A program made the position numbers and the translations under genes. Under the pieces are notes generated by a model, which was not told the DNA's origin, made no database searches, and saw only the letters and a program-made list of their open reading frames with translations. Source: Asterella californica (taxonomy: Eukaryota > Streptophyta > Marchantiopsida > Marchantiales > Aytoniaceae). From it: 64,000 nucleotides of DNA. Of this stretch, positions 35,101-47,173 are shown in pieces. Location of the stretch: NCBI GenBank assembly GCA_036924285.1, contig JAYKYS010000022.1, positions 1 through 64,000 on the forward strand, in the 5' to 3' direction. Within the stretch, counting starts at the first letter, position 1. Each line of letters begins with the position of its first letter.

Positions 35101-38100
35101 GTAACCCCCAAAGAGTTCTGAACCCAGGAAGTACAAGGTAAGGAAGTAAGAGGTAAGTAAGTAACAAAGAGTGGTGTACATGTGCGCTAACTAGGTGTAA
35201 GAAGGTAATAATGTATATAACCAAGATCGAACCACTGGAAATGTGTGGGGCGAAGCACATTTCCAGAGATGGTACTCCCAGGTATGGGAGTGCAGGAAGA
35301 GATGGCAAGTATAGTATGCGCTGCCTACCGATGTAAGTGCAAGGCAAAGTGTGAAGTGCATGAAGAGCGAGTTATCTAGGGAATGAAAACCATTAAAAAG
35401 AAGCAATCATTTAGCCCCCGAGATTAATAGAACCAGTATTCGCACAACCAGATTGTCAACCATGACGAACGTTAGAGGCAATCCTCTGAACCAGGGTCAC
35501 ACTCAAGAACCAAACTACGACAAGATACACGCGGAGCATGCAGCAGAACACTCCTCCGCCGTATGCACCTCAACCTGCTCCATGACTTCAGCAGAGAGGG
35601 TTAAGCTATAGATGAGTAAGAAAAGTGATCAAATGAAGTTGAGGACTTTTCCAACTCAAAAGGGCCTTGTCGGCCCAGGGGTTTCTGCTCATTTCCGAGA
35701 CATCTGAGAGCAAACACCAGTTTTTTGTGTAGATCAGTGAGCTTGTCCGGAGAAATTGCAAAAGGGGTTACATAAGTAGGGATCCAATATATCATGGTAC
35801 ACGGGTAAAGCAGTTCCCGGAGAAAACAGTAACTTTCCCAGCAGACTTAGGTAAACTCCAAATAGTTTTGAACCCATATAAGTAGGGATCCATATAGCAA
35901 ATGTAGGAATGGCCCTCTCCCTATAGTCGGAGGCTACGCATCCCTCCCCTCTGGTTAACTTCGAAGTTAACCAGCAGAAATATAGGATCCAACATAGCAG
36001 CTGAAAACTGAGGTGACAATCCAACCTAGCAACTAAAGATGGAGTAAAAAAGGAAATAAGAAGCTGGAAGGAAGAAGCAGGAACAGAGGACTCTCCTACT
36101 AAAAAGAACGATCGCATAACGAAGGTTGTGAAGTGAAGTGTGGACTAGAGAGACCGTAACTAGTGTAAGAAAACGGAGTAAAGGAATAAAATGATTCGCA
36201 GAAGCAGACTGAAGGTAAAGCGGTGCCTAAACTGAATCGTGATATGTATGTCCTGTGTAGTTCCTCGACGACATGAGGATTGCCATACGAGGCGTCAGTT
36301 CGGAAACGAAGGAGCCAGTAAGATAAGCAAAGAATAAAACTTACAGCTTAGAAGCGGTTAATGGTATAGATCATGAAGCGGGCTTAAAATTAGCTCTCCA
36401 CCTATCAGACTACCTACTTCGAGTCTGATAGGTGGAGCTCAAATAAGTCTCTTACTATACTTAATATACTGGTTTTCAATCATGATACCAGCCTCGAGCA
36501 AAGTCCAGTGCAAATACTTTCAGTTCATCTCATTATTCCAATGCTCCCTTTCTTTGTCATGCAAAAGCAGCACTCCTTTCCTATGGTGCAAGTACACAGG
36601 TGAGGTGACAAACCATTTTGAGAGAAGCCCACTAGTATAGAGAACGTTGTGGACATCCCCGTGACCATGAGGCTTGGTCTGAACGGAAGTGAAACAAATA
36701 CGCGCTTAGGACACAGACATCGAGTAGCGAACAAACGACGACGCACTGTCTGCTTGCACATTACCAGTTAAACAGAGATAAAAGACCACCTGATAAAGCA
36801 ACTGACTTTTCAAGCTCCTATTATTAGAGCATTTGCGCCGTTATCCTGGCAAGCTGTTCCTCTGACTGGATGTACTACTTGTACTTTCAGACCGTAAACA
36901 GGTAGGCAATAACCTTCAAGACGAGATTCAACTACATGCATGAATATCCACCTTACCTGGATCAGAAAGCTGTTGGAAGGATCCACAGCAAGTGATGCAT
37001 TATTATCACTTAAGCACGCAACCTTTTCCTGCATATGTGTGGTGTGCAGCAATATGGAAAAGGAAGTCACAATATGAACAAGATTCCTTACACAGTTAAT
37101 CTACCGCAAGCACCGTACCGTATCATAGTTTTGTCTGAGCTAATGGAATTACTGTGTTCGCTACAAGGTGGCATCGAACAATCTTAGTCAGCAGCTCGCC
37201 ACCGTAGCTCATAAATAAATATGTTGCGTTCCGGAAAGTTCGCGCTTGTCCAAACGCAATATGTTTACTGCAAGCAAACTAGATGTTCTCTTCAAGTTTC
37301 CTCAGAGGCTAAACCACAGAAGGGAAATCCGAGAAAGGCACACCTGCTTCAGAAGCAGAATCTGATCAGGCAGCATCCCAAAGTTTTTGTTTGTCTCTAG
37401 GAGCTCACGTGTCTGGTGATGTGTATCATCAGATGTCATGATCACAAACGGAATCGGCTTCGCAGTTTTGCCTGCACACAGCATATGACCTAGTTGGCTG
37501 TGTAGGGTTTAGCAACGTATGTTGTACAGGAGAATGGCAGATAAAATCGAGAATCACGCGCACGCAGTTAGGTAGCCCGCAAGAACCCAGCGAAGTACAT
37601 AGTAAGTAGCAAACAAGGCAAAAATGTGCGCTAACTTGAAGTCTGGAGTTAGCCAATGTTTGTAATCGAAGCACATAGGGAGATTCAAAAGTATCTTTCA
37701 TGTTTCACCTACCTTGATCACATAGCTTTCCTTCCACTGGAACTTCTGAATGGGTAGACCTTAAAACTTCACGTAAACAAATTTGTGGCTTCTCCTACAC
37801 TGGGAGAACTTGATATAGGATTGTCTGAGTTCGGCCTCTAAAATAACCATTACCTCTGTTGCTGGCGTCTTGTAAAGCCAAAATTGCTCGAATGTAAAGC
37901 TGTAGGAATGAGATCTCGGTTGTTGTTTCAGCAGGTAGGGCAACCTGACGAGCAACATCTTGTCACAAGAACTGTCGAACAAAACTAGGTTGAATTAAGC
38001 AAACAGAATTCAAACCACCAATACACTAAGAAATGAAACTACTAGAGTATGCAGATGTTCACGAGATGTAAAAAACACTCCATAACCTTTATTCCACTGT

Positions 38101-39300
38101 ATCCGAGGCGTTCCCCCAGTCCACCAGCAACCAGGACAAACGCACTGTGTTTGGCTTCACTCACACCTGCCTCTTCATACTGCATAAACTTCTCGTCGCC
38201 AAGGACGAGCCTTTCACCTTCTGGAACCTGCCACCATCGATCGAAGGACATCACCCGATCTGCACAATTAGATTTTCCAACAAATGTATGTTCTGGCTAG
38301 GTGATGCCTGCGGCGAAAATGCCGATTTCTAATGCTGCATCAACCGGCTACAGTAGAAGATCTACACTTGTTCCTATAACATTAACATGGAGCAAACTGA
38401 TACATTCTCGACTGAGGAATTACTGCGTAGAAAAAGAAATTGTATATGCTAGCGAACTAGTACATTATCGCGCTTGTACACTGGCACCATTCTAAGCCTA
38501 CACTAGATACACTACGATTCGTCACAACTACACATCAGCAGAAGCAAGCCGTCCTGCTAGGATCCTTTCTCATCACTTGGTTCCAAGATGAAGCCAACTT
38601 ACCGACGGAACATAGCCAGAGAAGGGATTCTTGCCAGCCTTTGAATCGGCAAGTAGTTTTCGGGCATTACGTATGTAAGCTGGTAATCCACCTGGATAAT
38701 TTGAGTCCAACTTTGTCACCTGGGTTCAGACAGAAAAACTCTCAAGGCTCCTACAAGTTGATGGAACCTAAACGCAAACCTTTATTAAGGAGTAAGCCAA
38801 AGAGGAGTTTGATGCTAGTAAAACCCGGCTGCGTGCTCATAACACTGCAAACCGGGCAAATGGATAGTAGCTGTTGCCTGAAAACACGAAAACAAATCAT
38901 ATTCCGTTTACGAGCAAACCCGACGTTCTTGATGGAAGTACTGACTTGGTCAAAGAAGCGAAGCTTCTCAGCGTCCCTAATACCAGGTGCTGGCCAATTT
39001 ACAAACAGATGGGCCTGTCCTTCCTCCACTAACATGCGTGCCAATTTTGTCTGCACCATACATCACCAAAGTGATTAGACTTTCATGATTCGACTGTGAA
39101 AATTGGTTGAGCATTAGCCTTCTGCTCTATTTGAGCAGAATGATGACAAGGCCGTACCATAGGCTTCTATAAAGATGAATCTTCCCAGTTATAAGGACAC
39201 AGAGTGTACAGAGTAGTACCTGAGGATCAGAGAGGATTGACAAGTTCGGGCCTAAAATTTCCACTGCCCAATGTCCACTATCACGTACATCAGTAGTCAT
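32111..39300 (-). CDS. USP: UDP-sugar pyrophosphorylase
   Basis: Converts many sugar-1-phosphates plus UTP to UDP-sugars and pyrophosphate; last step of sugar salvage in plant cytosol. Seventeen exons (minus): 39300-39220, 39050-38946, 38719-38603, 38227-38087, 37944-37854, 37471-37344, 37028-36957, 36678-36614, 35001-34941, 34686-34569, 34168-34044, 33954-33878, 33519-33414, 33171-33112, 32978-32898, 32681-32442, 32290-32111. All introns are GT-AG, phases agree, and 1848 bases give 615 aa, the family's usual length. Motifs: nucleotide-binding loop '[17 protein letters not shown]' (132-148), '[12 protein letters not shown]' in exon 6, 'KPHGHGDVH' in exon 8, catalytic '[10 protein letters not shown]' (277-286), 'SPFPGNINQ' (360-368), '[13 protein letters not shown]' (405-417), 'WSPKWGL' and 'VSQRSTLV' in exon 16. 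No targeting peptide is apparent. Its introns hold many repeats, yet the coding exons are clean. Confidence 0.97.
33610..33899. repeat. Tandem duplication of about 145 bp spanning the end of USP exon 12
   Basis: A block starting 'AGACGGTGCACATCCTGGTC' occurs at 33610 and 33754. The right copy holds the true last 20 bases of exon 12 and its donor (33878). The left copy holds a duplicate of those exon bases (33731-33750) inside intron 12, but its donor GTAAGT has become GAAAGT. Confidence 0.9.
34750..35345. repeat. Intronic dispersed repeat copies in USP introns 8-9
   Basis: Blocks shared with AUG5 introns: 'AAAGCAGTTTCCAGAGAAAG' (35059), 'GTTCTGAACCCAGGAAGTAC' (35115), 'GCGAAGCACATTTCCAGAGA' (35251), 'GCAAGTATAGTATGCGCTGC' (35305). 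A partial copy is at 34754-34806. Exon 9 (35001-34941) lies between the two. Confidence 0.75.
35800..35885. repeat. Intronic dispersed repeat fragment in USP intron 8
   Basis: 'GGGTAAAGCAGTTCCCGGAG' followed by 'AAACTCCAAATAGTTTTGAA': the left part of the same family. 'ATAAGTAGGGATCCA' occurs twice around it (35772 and 35878). Confidence 0.65.
36392..36439. repeat. Hairpin in USP intron 8
   Basis: A 16-bp stem, CTCCACCTATCAGACT with its complement, and a loop of about 10 bases. It lies within a stretch that is otherwise unassigned. Confidence 0.85.
37530..37690. repeat. Intronic dispersed repeat fragment in USP intron 5
   Basis: 'GGAGAATGGCAGATAAAATC' and 'GAACCCAGCGAAGTACATAG' followed by 'GTGCGCTAAC', the order seen at 16.57-16.66 and 13.6-13.8 kb. 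Diverged. Confidence 0.6.
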
Positions 39301-40056
39301 ATTGACTGCCAACTCTTGAAGGATCTCCTCAATTAGGAAACCTTGCAGCAGGCAACTTGTGTTTTACAGGCTCCGCTTCAGATATTCAACGATTTAACAG
39401 CATTTCGACTCCTCTGATCGGATCCCCGTGCATCCCATTAGAAACAACGCACTTGCAACGTTATCAGCCATCATTTCTCAATTTTTGAGTCTGAAATGAG
39501 AGATAAGCCATGCGACGATGCGCCAATGGTCCTCTGCTCGAGAACTGCCGAAGAGTTCTTGCAGACTATCGACAACATATGGTCCTCAATTTGAAGCTCA
39601 CTTCCACTTCAGTCACGATTATGATCAGCTGCGCTGTATTCGAACCACGTAAGCGTGCTACTACTCTCAACTACTACGTGCTTCTCCACAGCTCGACCAC
39701 GAGTGCAAGAAAGGCCCGAAACAGAGTACTTTGGTGGTCCCAATACAGCGTCTTCCAGCTTTCAACGATTTCAACGCCGAAAGTGATACCTTGGAGTTGT
39801 TTATGTGTCACTCAATATGTGCTCACGCACAAATCAAGCTTCTTGAAACAGTTTCAGGGCATCGGTCTTTCAAAACAGGTTCTTTCTCAATAACTTTAGC
39901 AACGAGTGCGGATGGATGCGGTGGAGTAGTGCAGGACACTGCAACCTGCATGCTTAACATAGTATGTTTCTCGAGTTCTGCAGTCTTAACTTCGTGAGCG
40001 AGCGAGCGGGGGAGCGGAGCGGGACGTGCGGGAGAGGAGAGGGAGGGAGTGTCAAA
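39301..40056. other. Region upstream of USP
   Basis: Expected promoter and 5' UTR of USP. Minus-strand stretches such as 'DHMLSIVCKNSSAVLEQRTI' (about 39580-39520) look protein-like but carry stops and match nothing I know. A G-rich GAGCGGG/GGGAGG tract lies at 39995-40050; a similar tract lies in AUG5 intron 8 at 10795-10875. Confidence 0.4.
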
Positions 40057-40360
40057 TAGGGCGTGTCAAAGCATTTTCCGAAATTCTGAAAGCGGGATTA
40101 GACTTCGAGTCCGGATAACTTTACCGTTCATTAGTTATGGAAAAAGTGCACAGCTTTGATCAGAACCTGGATAGACGAGTTTAGGTTTCTGAGGCAGAAG
40201 CATTGAATGTTCGACTGAGAACCGGAAGAACTGGAAGAGCTAGTTTACCCGGATAGAGAGAACAAGAGACCTCGCGAGGTACCCCGCTCACTTATCGTCC
40301 GTTCGACGGTACTACAGGTCCATGCCGTGCGTCTAAACGGGCGACCTTTGACACGCCCTA
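40057..40360. mobile_element. MITE with 13-bp terminal inverted repeats
   Basis: Left end TA-GGGCGTGTCAAAG (from 40057) and right end CTTTGACACGCCC-TA (to 40360) are exact complements, with TA at both borders. A 300-base non-coding body with a TA target duplication is typical of Tc1/mariner-type MITEs. Confidence 0.75.
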
Positions 40361-40899
40361 ATAGGAGAGGGTAGAGTGTGTTGGGTGGGTAATACAGATT
40401 TTTTTCCATATTCGTTTTTGTTTTTTGTTTTATTTTTATTTTAGAATTGATAGCCTTCTGTGAAAAATGAGTGAATGTTAAATACTTTTGGGTTCTTTTT
40501 TTGGGTTGTTGAAGTTTTTGGAGTTACATAGTCTTTTATTTAAGATTTTTGAGATATTTTTGAAGGACTTCTTGTTACTTATAGTGTGTTTTTATATTTA
40601 CAGATTTTATATTTCACTATTCTTTATTTGAGTGGGTATCTTTTAGATGTTCCTATTACGAGTATCTTTTGGTTGGATATTGTCTTTTTCTAGTTATCAG
40701 TACTTTCTCTTCCATGAGATCGAGATTGATCTGAGACATACTATGTCTCGTGTACGATCAATCATTTATCTCGCAAGGGCTAAAGTCTCATGTGGGAAAG
40801 ATTCACAAGAGCTATGACTGGACCACATGAGATGTCTAGGTTAGCGGAGAGCGGAGGTCTACACGTGTTGTCATTATGACACCATTAGCTTTTCTTCTT

Positions 40900-42415
40900 G
40901 GAGTTCTTTTTGAGTCGTGGGAGTGATTGAGAGTCCACACTGACACTATTCTAAGATTGTTTGAGATGAGTTTTCTTTGTCCGCGTTTATTCCATCGGCT
41001 ACCACATGCTCTCCATGACGAGATGGGGCAGACATTCCGTCTACCTCTCGACATGTTGGCACGGAACACCATGGATGAGATGGTGTGGTTATTGTCCTCC
41101 TACTACCTCGTTGCTGCTTTCGTTATACTCGAGGTGATAGAGGAGGACATCGGGAGATGACGATACGTCTTCGAAGATTCGGTCTGGATGATTGGACGGC
41201 TTTACGAGAAGAATCAGCACGTGCGATACGAACTCGTACGTAGACAAACATCTTTGTCGATATCATGTGGTGGGTTGGGTTTATTACCCATGGAGGAGAC
41301 TGCTCCAGTAGTCTTTTTGGGTAGATGGACCCTCCTAGCACCTTGGCTCTGTTGTCGTTTTCTCGTGCGAGATAGACTTATTCTGGAGAGTTATTTGACA
41401 GAGGTGGAGGATGGTTCTTCCTCACTACGGATGTGTCTTTGTGAGATAAAAGATAGTTTGACTCTTGAGACACGTCATACACACCTTCGATTTGATACCT
41501 TAGCTACCGATGGATCTCGCGGACTACAATATTCTTTGACGGGACACCACTTCCAGCAAGTTCTTCATGCGCTATTAGTTGATCTTTCCATCTCATGAGA
41601 TACTAGAGCTCGACTCCGCTCTTGTTCGGACAAGGACGTAGGCTCTTGACTCATAGCACGATCTTGGATTAGAGCGTTTCAACTCGCACCGACTATCTTC
41701 TCTACAACAATGAGGTTTTGTCTATGCTTGGTCCAACCTATTGCTTCTGCATTGTCCATATACGACAGTGTGGTATTTCACTCGACACCTTGCTCGCAGT
41801 CCTTACGGTAGAGAGCGACTAGCTATCCACGATGTCATCAAGGATGTCGTGTTTATCGTAGCACGGGAGAGCGATTACATGACGTGGAGAGAGCGACGGT
41901 ATGTCTTCAGATGGGAGGATCAGTGAGAGTTGACTTATACATGATGAGGATGATCATGTCTCAGTGACAGATGTGGTTGTCACGGATCTGACACAGGACT
42001 CAATGGCGGCACATGTGATCACTCATCCTCCATGATGGACGTCAAGTGTGGCGGTAGCAGCGAAGGTGATCAAGTATAGGGGTATGCAGGTGAGACATCG
42101 CTTCATCCTTCTAGTCTTGGAGATATACGGATCGACAGCTTAGGAGTTCAACGCTTTTCTTCGAGATTGTGCTAGAGCCTACCATGAGAGGTGCCAAGAT
42201 ACCACTTTCTCTATCTTTTTGCACTATGTTCTTTAGACAGCGAGATTCCATCGCTCTACAAAGAGCTTTAGCATGCGAGGTCCACAGGAGTGCAATTGTA
42301 GTAGGCGATGCTATTTCATGTGCACCTGTTGTATGCAGGAGTTTTGACTTACCCGTGTGTGATATCTTAGAGACAATTGGTGACCTTAGAGCTACTAATA
42401 GCGAGGCTTAGCCCC
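40900..42415 (+). pseudogene. Relic of a LINE-like protein: RT C-terminus and endonuclease-like tail
   Basis: Broken frames in order: 'FRLPLDMLARNTMDEMVWLL' (about 41030-41095), 'SISCGGLGLLPMEETAPVVF' (about 41257-41317), 'TLATDGSRGLQYSLTGHHFQ' (about 41500-41560), 'LLHCPYT' (41743), then 'EDDHVSVTDVVVTDLTQDSM' (about 41945-42005), 'AAKVIKY' and 'FILLVLEIYG' (about 42055-42135), and 'RQRDSIALQRALA' (42233). The 'GGLGL' box, a Cys/His end and a D..D-V-V-V..K..L-E-I-Y pattern resemble the C-terminus of plant reverse transcriptases with a PD-(D/E)XK-like domain. This is pattern memory, not a search. Several frameshifts; non-functional. Confidence 0.5.
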
Positions 42416-42489
42416 GCTCTTTTTCCTCCCTTCGGGGAGATGGTTGCTTGGCACTTCAAGTCCTTCTTTCTTTTGTACGATGAGGTCTT

Positions 42490-43385
42490 TTCATCTGTTA
42501 GCTATTCATTGCATTGCATGTTACTCAGTCCGCAACCATATAGCCTCTCTTGAAGCTTGAGACATGGATTGGTACTCAACCTTTGTAGTTGAGAGACGAT
42601 TGTAGGTTGTTTTCTACTACTCCATGAGATAACCCCGTTTGCAAGCAAAACTACATAACTCATACTAGTAGACTTTCTGTCCACTACATCCGTTGTTCAG
42701 TCAGCATAGGCATAATCAATCAGTGAAGATTGGTTTCTTCGGCATGTGAGTCTAAGGTCTTTTCTACTTACCAAGTAATGAAACATATGTTGAATTATTG
42801 ATCAACGAGCTTGCGCAAGAAGAACTAAATTGACTAATGTAACTTTCTACATGAGTTGTATCTGGTCTCGTAATTAGCATCACATACATCAGCATTATGA
42901 CGACCCTCCGCTACAAGTTTCTATCAATCGGAGTATGTTCAAAATTATCTGTAATCCTTTTTAGAATTAACTTCAGTTTGGATCGGATGATGTTCCTCAT
43001 GGATTCCAATTTTCTAACCCATACTTGATTCTAATATAACCTTTATCTTTCTTCGTCAAGGATAATAGTTCTAGTCTCATCATTTGTAGATATCAGGACT
43101 CTTAACCACCATCAAGCCGTCTTCAAATCTGTCATCTAGAACTCAATCGATAACAACTCTTTGATCTTATATATTAGTTGCATATTGTTACTAGCAATCA
43201 ATAAATCATCTACACATACAATGAGATGTATATGTGATATATGGAGCAATATGTGACATGTATTTGCCATAGATTTGTTAAAACTTGGACTCACGGGGTA
43301 TATGTCTAACCTATGATACCATGAACATCTTGCTTGCTTAAGACCACTTTGGATTTTCATTTTGTTTGTAAATTTCATTTTGTTT
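42490..43385 (-). mobile_element. Ty1/Copia relic: RT and RNase H
   Basis: Minus strand: 'GLKQARCSWYHRLDIY' (about 43345-43295), then 'IVCVDDLLIASNN' (about 43220-43180), which includes the Val-Asp-Asp of the RT active site, then 'MDRKSTSMSYVVLLANGVIS' (42684-42625), start of RNase H, with 'WSSRKQPTI'. Truncated on both sides and interrupted. Confidence 0.85.
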
Positions 43386-43389
43386 AGTA

Positions 43390-45310
43390 AAACAGTAGAT
43401 TAGTTAGTATAGATGACGATATAGAATAATTTTAGTTGTAGTATAGAGTTTCTTAGCCAAAGAATGATGCTAAGTGAAAATACATGAACTAGGAAGTGTA
43501 TATCTTTGGGATGATAATCTGGCTGCATTCTACATACGAAGAGCTTTCAAGGAATACCTCATTTGTTGAGAATGGATGTCGGACGACGAAGTTATGACCT
43601 TGAGAAGGAGAACCAAAATATGAAGGAAGTTAGCACGACTTCGTGATCGAAGCACAAGAAGAACTTTGCACGTGAGGAGCGAGAGAAAAATAGGTATAAA
43701 ATGAGTCAAAAGCAATTCACTTTTACTATCCTCACTCGCAGGGTTTAGTGTAGCACTCCGGAACTATCGTTGAGAGACATGCGAAGAGAGACTTCGAGGA
43801 AGTCCAACTTCTCAGCTTTTGAGTGACAAAAACTAGTGAGGAAGAACTTTGCACTTAAGAGGCGAAGAACTTCGTGCTATCTCAGTTGGAGAGATGAGAG
43901 AGATGCAGACTTCGAGGAAGCCGACGGTTAAATTGAAGACCATCGCGACGAAGTGGTCAGACTTCCATATCTATCTGAACCGACTAAAAGAAATGGGACG
44001 TCGTTCTTGACGTCATGTCTTTGGAGTTGGTGATAGAGATCCTCATCTACCGAGGACACCTTTCGGATGACTTAAGGAGAAGACCACGGAACTGGAACCT
44101 CGCAAACTAGAGCTTCGCACTTGGCATTGACGATGCAGGACGGCCGGGCGACCTCATGTATGATAGTACTTGTAAACCGTCTTCGGAGGAAGTGACGAAG
44201 TATAGTGAGCTTTTCTCTATGATGCCAGTAGGATCCAAAGGTTCAAGGTGCATAGCTATATCGACCCGTTTCGAAGAGACATCGAGATCACTTTAAACAC
44301 AATCTTCAAACCGTATCGAACTTCATACTTGGCGAATTGGTAGATTCACTTCATCGAACAACTGATCACAGAGAAGAAGGCATATTGGGCGAAGATCTTT
44401 CACGACCATGTGCAGAAGTTGTACGATACCTTCGATGATGGTGGAGCAATGTACTTCGTAACCTTCGTCGTTGTCTTCTATCGGAGAATGCACTTGCTAA
44501 CGCCGGCGTAAGAGGATAAGTATGGATCGAGGACTTCAGCCGAAGACGACTTGATGTTGGAGCCGACTCCTCAACGAGATGAGATGATAACTCCAGTGAC
44601 CTCGGCGGGATCAAGTACGCGGGCGAAGAGGAGATTGATCGAGGAAGGGACGTCAGGAAGAGTGACTTCACGAAAGAAGAAGAAGGCAAGAAGAACGACT
44701 ATCGATACTTCAAACGAAGGAGACGAATATCTTCAAACTCTTGCAAAATCTTCCTCAGTTGAGATTGTCGGAGAGGGACGACCAGGAGAAAGTCGAGCTA
44801 TTGTGGAGCAAGAAGAGTTTGTCTTGAGAAGGGTAAACTCAAGAGCGACTGAGATACAGGAGGAAGGTCCTCGAGAAACACATCGTACTTCGTCGAAGCA
44901 TGATGAAACGACGACTTCGGCGAGTAGAGATCCGAGTATAAGGAAGGAGTTGCGGATGTTCGAGCAGACATTGAAATTTCTAAGTGATATAGCGCTACCC
45001 ATCCTCGCATAGTTGGACATGCAACGGCAGATCTACGAGGAGGAGTCAAAGCTGCCCTTAACGTTGTCTGACCTTCTTAGCACGGTACACTTCGGTCGGC
45101 ACGGATGGCTCGAGGAGAAGGACCAGCTAATGACGAAGTTTAGAGCCTCTTCGGACTAAGTGAAAAAGATGACAATGGAACGCGATGCTTTATTGCAAGC
45201 GAAGTCCGAAGAGCAAGTGAAGTCCTCGTGTGACATCCAAGACTTGCAGGCAAAGTTAAACTTAATAACTTCAAGTTTCCACAATATGAAGTTAGAGAGG
45301 GATACTTTGC
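43390..45310 (+). mobile_element. Family B element, copy B2 (truncated)
   Basis: The leader (43390-43905) aligns with 59110-59634 of copy B1. The protein starts at an ATG near 43902 ('MQTSRKPTVKLKTIATKWSD') and matches B1 through 'KTIATKW', 'GIDDAGRPGD', 'TSYLANW' and 'VQKLYDTFDDGG', though stops and indels break it until 44551. From there 44551-45012 is open: a basic tract 'SRKKKKARRTT', then a coiled coil to about 45310. A stop follows 'LPILA' at 45010. At 45311 the element is cut by inverted family A fragment A2. Confidence 0.75.
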
Positions 45311-46464
45311 AGGGAAAAAGCTATTCTTCTCATCTTCTGGGGTGGAAGATCCCTCCCCATGGCAAAAGTGGTCCTCTTTACTGCGCTTCATCGCATCGCA
45401 GTAGGAATAATCCAACCAACCTTCGTCTTCTAGAGTCTTCGGAAGACTCCCTGGTGTTGCAAAAGCGGTCTTATGTGCAGCTCGAGTACTCAGTGGCTCC
45501 TCTTGTGAGTCGGACTCTGGTGGTGATGTCGCGTCTTTCGACCCACTGGAGTCGTCTTCTCTCACCAGAAGCGTCTTCTGATGAGTACCAGGCCTCATCT
45601 GCGGCATCAGAGTGGGAGGAGGAGTCATTGTTGCTGCTCGGTCATCTTCTCCCGAGGTCTCTTCCTTCGTCTCGTGCTGCCTTGTTGGTCCATATCTTGC
45701 CAATTGATCTTCCGTTAGGTCCCCCTTGACCACGTACAGATAACAGAAGAACGGAGTAAGATGTCATCCTGCTAAGGTGCCTTAGTACACCAGCTCTGCC
45801 TGCACATATGCGTGGAAGAACGCGCCCAAGTTGACATTCTCCCCGGCACACATTGCTTCCAAGAACTCCACGTCTTGATCTCCAAGGTACCTCGTCTTCT
45901 GCGTCTTCCCCTTGGAAAAGAGGTGAAGGAACAGCTTCGCCAGAAGACGCTTCTGCAGCTCCCGATAAGATTCAAGCTTCCATCCGTTTCTTCCCTGCCT
46001 GTCCTCCAAGAAGAGACAAGTTGTGCTTCCAGGCACATGCCACTTCCTCAAGATCATGGCCTCGGTTCTCAGATTTTGGCTTGTGAAAGACCTTGCACCA
46101 CCACTCCTCAGTCCAGGAATATGGTCTTCCATGAGCTACTCTTGGCTTCGCAGGTACAAGGTTGCGAGGTGGTAATGATGCCCAAGCCTCCTCCTGAAGA
46201 CCTTGGCCGGCGAGGTTCCAATCCCACAGGAAGAAGTCGAGAGCCAACTCCTTGATGAAGGGTTTGGCCTCGGCCAACTTCGTTGCCGGTAACACCAACC
46301 CTCGAGGATGCATCGACATACTTGAATCTCTGTTGCACTAAGCCACATGCACTTACTGTGAGCCGAAGGCTCAGTCCTTCCCAAGTTCTCACAGTCTAGT
46401 GCTGAAGCACAAGAGAGGATGAAGGTGGCTTGAGTCAGAAACAAATAACGTTTTGACAAGACTC
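45311..46464 (-). pseudogene. Family A element fragment A2 (N-terminal half)
   Basis: Minus strand from about 46319: 'MSMHPRGLVLPATKLAEA', 'FFLWDWNLAGQGL', 'GRPYSWTEEWW', then after a frameshift 'WHVPGSTTCLFLEDRQGRNG', 'TRYLGDQDVEFLEA' and 'FHAYVQAELVY', then acidic Ser/Thr-rich sequence (45733-45330). It has Trp (TGG) after 'GRPYS' where copy A1 has TAG. It breaks off at 45311 within the middle region and at 46464 in the leader. Confidence 0.85.
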
Positions 46465-46479
46465 ACCGACTATGACCAA

Positions 46480-46861
46480 AGTCAATACGTGTTGGTGATT
46501 GGGTTCTGGTGTATGATAACATGTTGGAGAATCAACATTCTACACTTCGTAAATTCTCTCGAAGATGGTTTGGGCCTTATGTTGTGCTAGATGTGTATGA
46601 GAATGCCACTTATAGTTTACGTGAGTTGGATGGTAATCTTTGAAGCTATATGTGGCTGGCAAACGTGTGAAACTTTCATAAGACGTGGAGGATCAATAGA
46701 GCTATACAATTTTCTGGAGTCAGAGCGGAGGACAACAAGAGATGAAGACGTCCCGATTACCGAAGAGGATGAGGCAGAGGAGAGTGACGATGATGAAGAC
46801 CAAGCAGAAGACTGAAGGATTTGGCACATGCCGGAGGATGTGCAGGTTTGGAGGGGGTGGA
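46480..46861 (+). mobile_element. Gypsy relic: integrase C-terminal module and polypurine tract
   Basis: 'GDWVLVYDNMLENQHSTLRK' from 46494, then 'RRWFGPYVV' and 'ATYSLRELDG', the GPY/F module at the end of Ty3/Gypsy integrase. After a frame change comes an acidic tail ending 'EEDEAEESDDDEDQAED' (to 46815). 'GGAGGGGGTGGA' (46850-46861) looks like the polypurine tract. Only the pol 3' end is left; the 5' side joins fragment A2. Confidence 0.8.
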
Positions 46862-47173
46862 TGTCGTGATGTGAATCAATTCACATAGTAAATGATTCAT
46901 CTCTTAGCCAGGAGTTAGCCTCTCTGAGTGAAGTTAGGACCTCAGAGAAGTTGATTCTCGATGGTATTATACGTTTTGAGTCCTAGTAGGTTGATAGTAT
47001 GCTAGTTATCTTGTTCAAGCATTTGTGCGCTTGTGTAGGTGACTTCTTACTTGCCTATGATGTTCAATATACATAACTTAGATTTATCATGTTGATAGGG
47101 TTTAAGCTCATGGGTTGTACTTACGTGATGCCCATGCACGTTTTTTAGCTTGTTTAAGTTTACTTTCAGGGCT
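46862..47173 (+). repeat. Probable Gypsy 3' LTR
   Basis: Starts with TG directly after the polypurine tract (TGTCGTGATGTGAATCAATT). It lacks an identified partner. It runs to the start of family A copy A1 at 47174; the exact end is unknown. Confidence 0.5.

Noticed and set aside
39510..39997. Plus-strand frames of 88 and 127 codons upstream of USP as a divergent gene
   Set aside because: No homologous features, overlapping phases, and no matching exons beyond.
44366..46459. Long antisense frames opposite families A and B
   Set aside because: They are mirror frames of the coding strands, produced by biased composition.
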